This document shows positions 16,638 to 25,869 of a stretch of 64,000 nucleotides of DNA, piece by piece (within the stretch, counting starts at the first letter, position 1; each line of letters begins with the position of its first letter). The DNA is from Candidatus Kosakonia sp. 282A-S69 (GTDB taxonomy: Bacteria > Pseudomonadota > Gammaproteobacteria > Enterobacterales > Enterobacteriaceae). The notes beneath the pieces were generated by a model. The model was not told where the DNA came from and did no database searches. It saw nothing but the letters and a program-made list of their open reading frames with translations. Made by a program: the position numbers and the translations under genes. The stretch spans positions 306,034-370,033 of the forward strand of contig NZ_JAROAU010000003.1 of the NCBI RefSeq assembly GCF_029433855.1, written 5' to 3'.

Positions 16638-16741
16638 CATTCCGGATGCAGTTGTGTTTGATTACAGCGCCTGAGACGCTCGCGAACCGGCAATGCCTTC
16701 CCTGGATTTATGGCACTGCCGGTGGGTTTAAGCCACGACGC

Positions 16742-18093
<1,352 letters not shown>

Positions 18094-18235
18094 GGTCACC
18101 AGAATCGCTTTATCAGGGGCGAAGATTGCAGCACAGCGGCGCTGCACTGTAAACCGGAACTTTCCGGTGCTTGCATCATGCCATGAACTTTGGATAATGC
18201 CCGTTTCCTGAACACTCTCACGAGCAGAAAACTTT

Positions 18236-18955
18236 ATGAATAACGACGTCATTTCACCGGAATTTGATGAAAATGGCCGCCCGCTGCGCCGCATTCGTAG
18301 CTTTGTCCGTCGCCAGGGGCGTCTGACGAAGGGGCAGCAGCATGCGCTGGACAATTACTGGCCGGTGATGGGCGTTGAGTTTACCGAACAGCCGCTCGAC
18401 TTTACCGCGCTGTTTGGTCGCAGCGCGCCGGTGACGCTGGAGATCGGTTTCGGCATGGGCGCTTCGCTGGTTGAAATGGCGAAAACCCGCCCGGAGCAGG
18501 ATTTCCTCGGCATTGAAGTGCACTCGCCAGGCGTCGGTGCCTGCCTCTCTTCCGCTCACGAAGAGGGCGTCGAGAACCTGCGGGTGATGTGTCACGACGC
18601 GGTAGAAGTGCTGCACACCATGATCCCGGATAACGCCTTAAACATGGTGCAACTCTTTTTCCCGGACCCGTGGCACAAAGCGCGTCATAATAAGCGCCGT
18701 ATTGTGCAGGTACCCTTTGCCGAGCTGGTGAAGAGCAAGCTCAAGCTGGGTGGCGTATTCCATATGGCGACCGACTGGGAAGCCTATGCTGAACATATGC
18801 TGGAGGTGATGAGCTCTATCGACGGGTATAAAAACCTGTCGGCCAGCAACGACTATGTGCCGCGCCCGGAATCGCGCCCGGTAACGAAATTTGAACAGCG
18901 TGGCCATCGTCTTGGTCACGGTGTATGGGACTTAATGTTCGAGAGGGTGAAATAA
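18236..18955 (+). CDS. trmB: tRNA (guanine-N7-)-methyltransferase
   Basis: This enzyme uses S-adenosylmethionine to make m7G46 in tRNA. It has 239 residues, the length of E. coli TrmB. The SAM-binding loop is [11 protein letters not shown] near residue 69. [16 protein letters not shown] near 140-155 is the family signature that contacts the tRNA. The last base of its stop is the first base of the yggL start, so the two are coupled. Confidence 0.97.
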   Translation: MNNDVISPEFDENGRPLRRIRSFVRRQGRLTKGQQHALDNYWPVMGVEFTEQPLDFTALFGRSAPVTLEIGFGMGASLVEMAKTRPEQDFLGIEVHSPGVGACLSSAHEEGVENLRVMCHDAVEVLHTMIPDNALNMVQLFFPDPWHKARHNKRRIVQVPFAELVKSKLKLGGVFHMATDWEAYAEHMLEVMSSIDGYKNLSASNDYVPRPESRPVTKFEQRGHRLGHGVWDLMFERVK

Positions 18956-19281
18956 TGGCAAAGAACCGCAGCCGTCGCTTGCGTAAAAAGATGCATATCG
19001 ACGAATTCCAGGAAGTGGGTTTCTCCGTCGCGTGGCGTTTCCCGGAAGGTACCACGGAAGAGCAGATTGACAGCACCGTTGATAACTTCATCCAGCAGGT
19101 GATTGCGCCGAATAAACTGGCGTTCGATGGCAGCGGCTATCTGGCGTGGGAAGGGTTAATCTGCCTGCAAGAGATTGGCAAATGTACCGAAGAGCATCAG
19201 GCCCTTGTGCGTAAGTGGCTGGAGGAGCAGAAGCTCGAAGCGGTACGCACCAGCGAACTTTTCGACGTCTGGTGGGACTAA
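18955..19281 (+). CDS. yggL: DUF469 protein YggL
   Basis: This 108-residue protein of the YggL/DUF469 family has a highly basic N-terminus (KNRSRRLRKKMHIDEFQ). In E. coli YggL is reported to associate with the 50S ribosomal subunit; the role is still not well defined. The start codon overlaps the trmB stop by one base (TAATG). A terminator follows at 19292-19318. Confidence 0.93.
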   Translation: MAKNRSRRLRKKMHIDEFQEVGFSVAWRFPEGTTEEQIDSTVDNFIQQVIAPNKLAFDGSGYLAWEGLICLQEIGKCTEEHQALVRKWLEEQKLEAVRTSELFDVWWD

Positions 19282-19291
19282 CCAAACATAA

Positions 19292-19318
19292 GGGCCAGCA
19301 TCTGCTGGCCCATTTTGT
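19292..19318 (+). terminator. Terminator after trmB-yggL
   Basis: GGGCCAGCA/TGCTGGCCC with a two-base centre is followed by ATTTTGT. It lies between yggL and yggN. Confidence 0.7.
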
Positions 19319-19337
19319 CTCTACAGGAGTATACAGA

Positions 19338-20054
19338 ATGCGTAAAACGCTGCTGGCGGCAACGCTCACCCTTACAGCTTTCGCGGCGCAGGCAGATTAT
19401 CAGTGCAGCGTCACGCCGCGCGACGATGTGATTATCAGCCCGCAAACCGTGCAGGTGAAGGGCGAAAACGGCAATCTGGTGATCACGCCAGAGGGCAATG
19501 TGATGTTTAACGGTAAGCAGCCTTCGCTGAGCGCCGCTCAGCGCGAGCAGGCGAAAGATTACCAGGCAGAGCTACGCAGCGCTTTGCCGTGGATCGACAA
19601 CGGCGCGCGGAGTCGCGTAGAGAAAAACCGCATTGCGCTGGATAAGATCATCGTCAAAGAGGTGGGGGAGAGCAGCAGCATGCGTAACCGCCTCACCAGG
19701 CTCGACGCGCAGCTCAAAGAGCAGATGAACCGCATTATCGAGCATCGCAGCGACGGCCTGACGTTCCACTACAAGGCGATTGAACAGGTTCGTGCTGATG
19801 GCCAGCAGTTAGTCAACCAGGCGATGGGCGGCATTCTGCAGGACAGCATTAACGAAATGGGCGCGAAAGCGGTGATGAAGAGCGGCGGTAACCCGTTGCA
19901 GAATGTGCTCGGCAACCTCGGCGGCTTACAAACCGCTATCCAGAACGAATGGAAAAATCAGGAAGCGGACTTCCAGCAGTTTGGTAAAGATGTCTGCCAG
20001 CGCGTGGTTTCGCTCGAAGAGAGCCGCAAAGCGTTAACCTCCTCTCTGAAGTAA
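19338..20054 (+). CDS. yggN: DUF2884 periplasmic protein YggN
   Basis: This 238-residue protein has a Sec signal peptide (MRKTLLAATLTLTAFAAQA, cleavage near residue 19-20) and a mature start DYQCSVTPRDDV. The family is DUF2884 and the function is unknown. The mature part is largely helical and charged, with a glycine-poor C-terminal half. An AGGAG ribosome site lies just upstream of the ATG at 19338. A longer open frame begins at 19215 inside yggL but is not supported. Confidence 0.92.
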   Translation: MRKTLLAATLTLTAFAAQADYQCSVTPRDDVIISPQTVQVKGENGNLVITPEGNVMFNGKQPSLSAAQREQAKDYQAELRSALPWIDNGARSRVEKNRIALDKIIVKEVGESSSMRNRLTRLDAQLKEQMNRIIEHRSDGLTFHYKAIEQVRADGQQLVNQAMGGILQDSINEMGAKAVMKSGGNPLQNVLGNLGGLQTAIQNEWKNQEADFQQFGKDVCQRVVSLEESRKALTSSLK

Positions 20055-20376
20055 CTCTTAACAGCGGCATTTCTCTTCTGACAATGTCGCTGTCTCATCG
20101 AATATCTATTCTTTAATGAGCTTGCGGCTACTGCCGCCTGTTAAATGCTCTTTTTCATTAATTATGCTTGTCTCTTATATTTCATCTATTTTTTGGTAAT
20201 TGCCTTTTAACAAAAGCAACCTTTATATTTCTATTTTCGCCTACCAAAAATTGGGGTTTTACTTAAAAAATAAACGTCTTTAACCGGCAGACAGCTGTTT
20301 TGATACTTTCAGAATGTTCTTGTTGATGCTAATATCGCCGCCTCAATCACGGATATCACTCCTGCATAAATAATCT
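20055..20376. other. AT-rich spacer before the Wzz-like gene
   Basis: These 322 bases are clearly richer in A+T than their surroundings. No gene, repeat or JUMPstart-like element was recognised. They presumably hold the promoter of the downstream gene. Confidence 0.6.
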
Positions 20377-21483
20377 ATGTCAACAATAAAGTTACAGCCG
20401 CGAAGCGACGCTTCATTTTATGAAGACTCTGCTCTTCACCTCAAAAATAACGAGGTTGATCTACTTTATCTTTTCAGCCTCTTATGGCGAGGCAAAAAAT
20501 TCATTATTGCGACCGTGATACTTTTCGCCGTCTGTGGCTTCTTTATTAGCGCGTTACTGCCGCAAAAATGGACCAGCCAGGCCGAGATCACGCCGGCGGA
20601 AAAGATCCAGTGGGCGGAATTGCAGCGAGCGTTGATGACCTTGCAGGTCCTTGATGTTAAGAGCTCCGTATCGCCTGACGATGTCTATAACCTCTTCCTG
20701 AAGAAATTTGCCTCACAGACTTTGAAAGAGGAGTTTTTGGCAACGTCTCCGCTGGTGCTGGGCCAGCTGGAAGAGAGCAATCTCGATCAGTATGATTTGC
20801 GACGCGCACTGGCGCTGGTGGCTGGTAACCTCAAAATTACCAATAACATTAAGTCGGGAAGCCTTACAGATACGCCGTATGCCTCATGGTCGCTCAGTTT
20901 CACCGCTCCAAAGGCCGTTGAAGCGCAGCAGGTGCTGACAGATTACATCAATTTCATTACCGCCAAAGTGGTGAGCGAAACGCTTGAAACCGTGCGTAAC
21001 GATATTGAACTGAAGAAGAACGTCGAAAAAAATGTGCTGGAGATGGATCGCACCCGTATTGCCAACGCTCACGAGGCAAAATTAAAGCGCCTGAACTACT
21101 CCCTTGAAGTGGCAAATGCTGCCGGCATCAAACGCCCGGTCTACAGCAATGGCCAGGCGGTACAGGATGACCCGGACTTCTCTATCGCGCTCGGTGCGGA
21201 TGGTATCTCGGAAAAACTGCGTATTGAGCAGTCGATGAAAGATTTTACCGAGCTGAATGCGGACTTCCGTAACCGTGAGTATCATCTGGCGCAGCTTGAG
21301 AAAGTGAATATTAAAGATGTGGAGTTCTCTCCATTTAAATATCAACTCTCGCCGTCGTTCCCGATGAAAAAAGATGGGCCTGGTAAAGCGATTGTTATCG
21401 CTCTGGCGATCATTCTTGGTGGCATTATCTCCTCTGGCATCGTCTTATTGCGCCACGGGATGCGGCAACGAAAATTGCTGTAA
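20377..21483 (+). CDS. Wzz/FepE-family polysaccharide chain-length regulator
   Basis: This inner-membrane polysaccharide co-polymerase sets the length of polymers made by Wzy. It has 368 residues. A short cytoplasmic N-terminus is followed by membrane segment 1 (about 40-60), a large periplasmic coiled domain (about 61-335), and membrane segment 2 (AIVIALAIILGGIISSGIVLL, about 338-358). The proline-rich stretch before it (SPFKYQLSPSFPMKKDGP) is the usual Wzz signature. Similarity is nearest to the FepE type, which in Salmonella gives very long O-antigen. No polymer genes are nearby. The start at 20377 is the first ATG; no strong ribosome site is seen. The gene and its spacer have lower GC than their neighbours, which suggests transfer. 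Confidence 0.82.
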   Translation: MSTIKLQPRSDASFYEDSALHLKNNEVDLLYLFSLLWRGKKFIIATVILFAVCGFFISALLPQKWTSQAEITPAEKIQWAELQRALMTLQVLDVKSSVSPDDVYNLFLKKFASQTLKEEFLATSPLVLGQLEESNLDQYDLRRALALVAGNLKITNNIKSGSLTDTPYASWSLSFTAPKAVEAQQVLTDYINFITAKVVSETLETVRNDIELKKNVEKNVLEMDRTRIANAHEAKLKRLNYSLEVANAAGIKRPVYSNGQAVQDDPDFSIALGADGISEKLRIEQSMKDFTELNADFRNREYHLAQLEKVNIKDVEFSPFKYQLSPSFPMKKDGPGKAIVIALAIILGGIISSGIVLLRHGMRQRKLL

Positions 21484-21563
21484 TATTTATCTGTAAATAA
21501 TCACATCGCTAAAATAATTAAGGGGAAATAATATTTCCCCTTAATTTTGTCTATCACTTCACA

Positions 21564-22700
21564 TTACTCGCTAAGAAACAACTCAAGCAACGAGTTGAGA
21601 AAGAGCTTACCGTGCTCGGTTATCTGCCAGTGCGTTGCGCTCTCGGTCAGATAATTGAGCGCCAGTGCCTGCTCAATTTGCGGGCGAATGGTCGCTTCAT
21701 CCAGCCCGGTATAGGCGGCAAACTCTGCTCTTGCTGCTGGCTCCAGCAGGCGAAAACGGTTCATAAAGAACTCGAAGGGCTTATCCTGCTCTTCAACATC
21801 ATGCTGCTTATCAACATAATTGCCCTGCATATAGCCGCGTGGATGGCGCGTTTTTGCCGTACGCAAAATACGCCCATCCGCGAAGGTCACTTTGCCGTGC
21901 GCACCGCAGCCGATACCGAGGTAGTCGCCAAAGCGCCAGTAGTTGAGATTGTGCTGACACTGATAGCCCGGTTTGGCATAGGCTGAGGTTTCATACTGTT
22001 GATAACCCGCCGCCGTCAGGATCTGGTGGCCCTGCTCGAAGATATCCCACAGCGCGTCATCATCCGGCAGTACCGGCGGGCGCGAGCTGAAGAGCGTATT
22101 GGGTTCAATGGTGAGCTGATACCACGACAGATGCGGCGGATCTAATGCGATAGCCTGGCGCAGATCGTCGAGCGCCTCTTCAAGCGTTTGATCCGGAAGG
22201 CCATGCATTAAATCGAGGTTAAAGCTGCGAAGCCCCAGCCCGCTCGCCAGGCGTGCCGCGCGCTTAGCTTCCTCCGGGCCGTGAATACGCCCAAGGCGCT
22301 GCAGTTTCGCCTCGCTAAAGCTCTGTACGCCAATTGAAATACGGTTAACACCGGCGCGCTGGTAGTCGGTGAAGCGGTCAGCCTCAACGGTGCCAGGATT
22401 CGCCTCCATGGTAATTTCCGCGTCACTGGTCAGCGGCAGACGTGCGCGAACGCCATCAAGCAGGGTTTGCATCGCCGGGCCTGAGAGCAGGCTTGGCGTA
22501 CCGCCGCCGATAAAGATGGTCTTTATTTCCCGTCCCTGGGCGTAGGCGGCATCGGCATCCAGATCCGCAAGCAGATGCTGGACGTAGTCGTCGTGCGGCA
22601 CTTCGCCCTTCAGCGCGTGGGAGTTGAAGTCGCAGTAGGGGCACTTCTGCACGCACCAGGGGATGTGGATATAGAGACTCAGAGGCGGCAAATCAGCCAT
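21564..22700 (-). CDS. hemW: Heme chaperone HemW (radical SAM family)
   Basis: This 378-residue protein is related to the coproporphyrinogen III dehydrogenase HemN but acts as a heme chaperone that inserts heme into respiratory enzymes. The radical-SAM cluster cysteines are C16, C20 and C23 in [11 protein letters not shown]. The SAM-binding glycine motif [11 protein letters not shown] follows near residue 65. Its start lies eight bases inside the end of rdgB, giving tight coupling in the yggS-yggT-yggU-rdgB-hemW operon. Confidence 0.96.
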   Translation of the reverse strand: MADLPPLSLYIHIPWCVQKCPYCDFNSHALKGEVPHDDYVQHLLADLDADAAYAQGREIKTIFIGGGTPSLLSGPAMQTLLDGVRARLPLTSDAEITMEANPGTVEADRFTDYQRAGVNRISIGVQSFSEAKLQRLGRIHGPEEAKRAARLASGLGLRSFNLDLMHGLPDQTLEEALDDLRQAIALDPPHLSWYQLTIEPNTLFSSRPPVLPDDDALWDIFEQGHQILTAAGYQQYETSAYAKPGYQCQHNLNYWRFGDYLGIGCGAHGKVTFADGRILRTAKTRHPRGYMQGNYVDKQHDVEEQDKPFEFFMNRFRLLEPAARAEFAAYTGLDEATIRPQIEQALALNYLTESATHWQITEHGKLFLNSLLELFLSE

Positions 22701-23286
22701 TACGCATTGCTTCCAGTAACAGGGTTAACGCCTGACCACGATGGGAGAGGGCGCGCTTCTCGTCGCGTGTCAGCTCCGCAGCGGTTTTGCCTTCGGAGGG
22801 GACGAAAAAGATAGGGTCGTAACCAAAGCCGCCGCTTCCCGCAGGCGCACGGGCAATGAGGCCAGGCCAGCTACCGTGACAAACCAGCGGCGTCGGATCG
22901 TCAGCGTGGCGCATATAGACCAGTACGCAGTGGAACTGCGCCTGGCGCTCGCCGTCCGGCACACTCTGCAGCGCATCGAGCAGTTTTTCCAGGTTCTGCT
23001 GGTCGCTGGCTTCAGGGCCCGCATAGCGCGCGGAGTAGATCCCCGGGGCGCCGCCCAGCGCATCGACCGCCAGCCCTGAATCATCGGCAATAGCCGGTAA
23101 ACCGGTCACTTTTGCCGCATGGCGGGCTTTCAGAATGGCATTTTCAATAAAGGTCAGCCCGGTCTCTTCAACGGATTCGACGCCCAGTTCGGTTTGTGCG
23201 ACCACATCAAGGCCGAAATCATTGAGCAGCGAGGCAAGCTCGCGCACTTTACCGGCGTTGCCGGTGGCGAGGACAACTTTTTGCAT
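22693..23286 (-). CDS. rdgB: XTP/dITP diphosphatase (RdgB)
   Basis: This house-cleaning pyrophosphatase hydrolyses dITP, ITP and XTP, preventing incorporation of deaminated purines. It has 197 residues. The family start [14 protein letters not shown], the [25 protein letters not shown] active-site region (about 65-90) and [10 protein letters not shown] near 150 are present. The stop overlaps hemW by eight bases, and an eight-base gap separates it from yggU. Confidence 0.97.
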   Translation of the reverse strand: MQKVVLATGNAGKVRELASLLNDFGLDVVAQTELGVESVEETGLTFIENAILKARHAAKVTGLPAIADDSGLAVDALGGAPGIYSARYAGPEASDQQNLEKLLDALQSVPDGERQAQFHCVLVYMRHADDPTPLVCHGSWPGLIARAPAGSGGFGYDPIFFVPSEGKTAAELTRDEKRALSHRGQALTLLLEAMRNG

Positions 23287-23294
23287 AGCGGATC

Positions 23295-23585
23295 CTAATT
23301 TATCAGCGCCGCGACTTCCGTCGGGATCTGTTGCGGATGAACGATTTTAATCTGTTTATGGCGGCCCAGTTCGCCCTTTTCGATCAGCACCTGGCTTTTC
23401 GCGACGCGAAACTGTTTAGCGAGAAATTTCACCAGGTGCGCATTGGCCTGGCCATCCACTGGCGGGGCGGTGATGGCGACTTTTACTTCGTCGCCATGCA
23501 AACCGATAATTGCGTCCCGGCTGGCTTTTGGCTGGATATAAAGCCGTAAAACCAGCCCGTCCTGTGAGGGGACAACGGCACTCAT
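23295..23585 (-). CDS. yggU: DUF167 protein YggU
   Basis: This 96-residue protein belongs to the DUF167/UPF0235 family, function unknown. It has the conserved [34 protein letters not shown] stretch. The ATG at 23585 overlaps the yggT stop as ATGA and matches the E. coli start. An ATG four codons upstream is less likely. Confidence 0.94.
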   Translation of the reverse strand: MSAVVPSQDGLVLRLYIQPKASRDAIIGLHGDEVKVAITAPPVDGQANAHLVKFLAKQFRVAKSQVLIEKGELGRHKQIKIVHPQQIPTEVAALIN

Positions 23586-24148
23586 AGTGCCATCCACAGC
23601 CCCGGCAGCAGCATATCACCGGTGGATTGCAGCAGTTCGGCAATCCCCATATTGAGCACATAGAGCAGCAGCACAAGGATCATTGGCGAGAAGTCGATGC
23701 CGCCCATCGCCGGCAGCAGCCTGCGGATCGGGCGCAGCAGCGGCTCGGTCAGCTGAATCAGCGCGTATTCAACCGGGCTACGGCCCTGGCTGACCCAGCT
23801 CATGATGGCCATGACCAGCAACACCCAGAAAATCATCAGGCCAATGGTTTTGACCAGAATAAGCAGGGCAGATATCCAGATAATCGGCTGGAGGGTGACC
23901 ACCATAAACAGCACGATCGCCTTGATAAAACTCAGCACAAAAGCGACCAGCAGCGAGGCGCTGTCCAGCGGCCCCATCGCCGGGATAATGCGGCGCAGCG
24001 GCCCGACAATCGGCTGGGTGGCTTTAACGACAAATTGCGAAAAAGGGTTATAAAAATCACAGCGTGCCCACTGCATCCAGACGCGCAACAGCAGAACCAT
24101 GGTATAGAGTTCAAGCACTGTTGAGAGCAGGAAAGTCAACGTCTTCAT
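23582..24148 (-). CDS. yggT: YggT-family inner-membrane protein
   Basis: This 188-residue protein is very hydrophobic and contains two copies of the YggT domain (about 1-90 and 95-188), each with two membrane segments around a positively charged loop ([16 protein letters not shown] and [17 protein letters not shown]). The function is not firmly known; osmotic-stress tolerance has been suggested for the family. It is the second gene of the yggS operon, 18 bases after yggS. Confidence 0.94.
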   Translation of the reverse strand: MKTLTFLLSTVLELYTMVLLLRVWMQWARCDFYNPFSQFVVKATQPIVGPLRRIIPAMGPLDSASLLVAFVLSFIKAIVLFMVVTLQPIIWISALLILVKTIGLMIFWVLLVMAIMSWVSQGRSPVEYALIQLTEPLLRPIRRLLPAMGGIDFSPMILVLLLYVLNMGIAELLQSTGDMLLPGLWMAL

Positions 24149-24166
24149 GGCGTTCCTCAGTTTCTC

Positions 24167-24871
24167 TTACTTTTTTGTGTAATCGCGCGCACCAAAAATA
24201 GCGGTACCAATGCGCACCATCGTACTGCCCGCCGCGATGGCTGCGGACATATCATCCGTCATGCCCAACGACAGGGTATCGACCGTTGAATAGCGTGTTT
24301 TAAGCGCCTCAAATGCTACAGCCATTTGCCGTGCCACGGCAAACTGCCGTTCGTACTCTGCTTCCGGTGCCGGGATCGCCATCAACCCGCGCAGGCAGAT
24401 GCCGGGCAGTTCAACAAGTTGCGCGGCAAGATCATCCAGTTCGCTCAGGGCGATACCAGACTTGCTCTGCTCATCGCTGATGTTGATTTGGATAAGAACA
24501 TTCAGCGGCGCGCGCGTTGCCGGGCGCTGCTCGCTAAGGCGGCTGGCGATGCGCAGACGGTCGACAGTGTGGCACCAGTCGAAGTGCTCCGCTACCAGAC
24601 GGCTTTTGTTGGACTGCAACGGGCCGATAAAGTGCCACTCCAGCCCGCTAACGCCCGCCTGCTGGAAGTGCTGGATCTTCTCCACCCCCTCCTGCACATA
24701 GTTTTCGCCGAACGCACGCTGCCCGGCGTCGATTGCTTCTGCGACGGCGCTCGCAGGCTTGGTTTTACTCACTGCAAGTAGCGTAACTTCTTCTGAAGCC
24801 CGGCCGCAGCGTGCCGCCGCAGCGGAGATTTTGTCCCGGACCTGTGCCAGGTTATGCGCGATATCGTTCAT
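24167..24871 (-). CDS. yggS: PLP homeostasis protein YggS
   Basis: This 234-residue cytoplasmic PLP-binding protein has a single alanine-racemase-like barrel and controls free pyridoxal phosphate and keto acid pools. The PLP lysine is K36 in LLAVSKTKP. HFIGPLQSNK near 80 and SLGMTDDMSAAI with the phosphate-binding STMVRIGTAIFG end are present. Only 17 bases separate it from the divergent yggR, so each promoter must overlap the other gene's 5' end. Confidence 0.97.
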   Translation of the reverse strand: MNDIAHNLAQVRDKISAAAARCGRASEEVTLLAVSKTKPASAVAEAIDAGQRAFGENYVQEGVEKIQHFQQAGVSGLEWHFIGPLQSNKSRLVAEHFDWCHTVDRLRIASRLSEQRPATRAPLNVLIQINISDEQSKSGIALSELDDLAAQLVELPGICLRGLMAIPAPEAEYERQFAVARQMAVAFEALKTRYSTVDTLSLGMTDDMSAAIAAGSTMVRIGTAIFGARDYTKK

Positions 24872-24888
24872 GATTCCAGGATGGCGTA

Positions 24889-25869
24889 ATGGATATAGAA
24901 GAAATAGTGGCGCTTAGTGTAAAGCATAATGTCTCGGATCTACACCTGTGCAGTGGTTGTCCACCGCGCTGGCGACAGCACGGGCAGCTTACCGCTGCGC
25001 CTTTTGAGCAGCCCGATATCAGCGCATTACTGAGCGGGCAGCTCACCCCCCTCCAGCAGCAGCAGTGGCGCGAAATGCGGCAGGTGGATTTCGCGCTGAC
25101 CACTGCTGGCGGCAGGCGGCTGCGCGCAGGCGCGTTTGCCCGACACGGCGGCATCTCATTAGCGCTGCGCCTGTTGCCGCAGCGCTGCCCGCAGCTTAGC
25201 AATATCTCGGCTCCGGCGGCGCTGACTGAACTGCTCGCCCGGGAGAATGGTCTGATCCTCGTCACCGGCGCGACCGGCAGCGGTAAATCGACAACGCTGG
25301 CAGCGATGGTGCACCACCTCAATCACCAGGCCGGGGTACATATTGTGACGCTCGAAGACCCCATTGAGTTCCTGCACCAGAGCGGTAACAGCCTGATTCA
25401 GCAACGCGAGATAGGCCAACACTGCGCCTCGTTTGCCGAGGGGCTGCGCGCAGCGTTGCGCCAGGACCCGGATGTGATCCTGCTCGGTGAGTTGCGCGAC
25501 AGCGAGACCATACGGCTGGCGTTGACCGCAGCCGAAACGGGACATCTGGTGCTGGCAACCTTGCACACGCGCGGAGCAGCGCAGGCCGTCGAGCGGCTGG
25601 TGGACAGCTTTCCGGCACAGGAGAAGGAGCCGGTACGCAGCCAGCTGGCGGGAAGTTTACAGGCGGTGCTGGCGCAGAGGCTGGAGGCGGATAAGCAGGG
25701 CGGGCGCGTGGGGCTGTTTGAGTTGCTGATTAATACCCCGGCCGTGGCGAACCTTATCCGCGAAGGCAAAACGCACCAACTGCCCGGCGTGATGCAAACC
25801 GGGCAGCAGCAGGGGATGCAGACCTTCGCCCAGAGCCACCAGCAGCGGGTGCGCGAAGGGCGCCTTTAG
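24889..25869 (+). CDS. yggR: PilT-like ATPase YggR
   Basis: This 326-residue hexameric secretion-type ATPase resembles PilT, the type IV pilus retraction motor. It has an N-terminal PAS-like domain, Walker A GATGSGKST at about 127-135, an aspartate box, Walker B DVILLGELRD near 195-204, and the histidine box TGHLVLATLHT. No pilus genes are in the window, so it is an orphan here, as in E. coli. Its stop overlaps the stop of the converging oxidoreductase gene by four bases. Confidence 0.93.
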   Translation: MDIEEIVALSVKHNVSDLHLCSGCPPRWRQHGQLTAAPFEQPDISALLSGQLTPLQQQQWREMRQVDFALTTAGGRRLRAGAFARHGGISLALRLLPQRCPQLSNISAPAALTELLARENGLILVTGATGSGKSTTLAAMVHHLNHQAGVHIVTLEDPIEFLHQSGNSLIQQREIGQHCASFAEGLRAALRQDPDVILLGELRDSETIRLALTAAETGHLVLATLHTRGAAQAVERLVDSFPAQEKEPVRSQLAGSLQAVLAQRLEADKQGGRVGLFELLINTPAVANLIREGKTHQLPGVMQTGQQQGMQTFAQSHQQRVREGRL

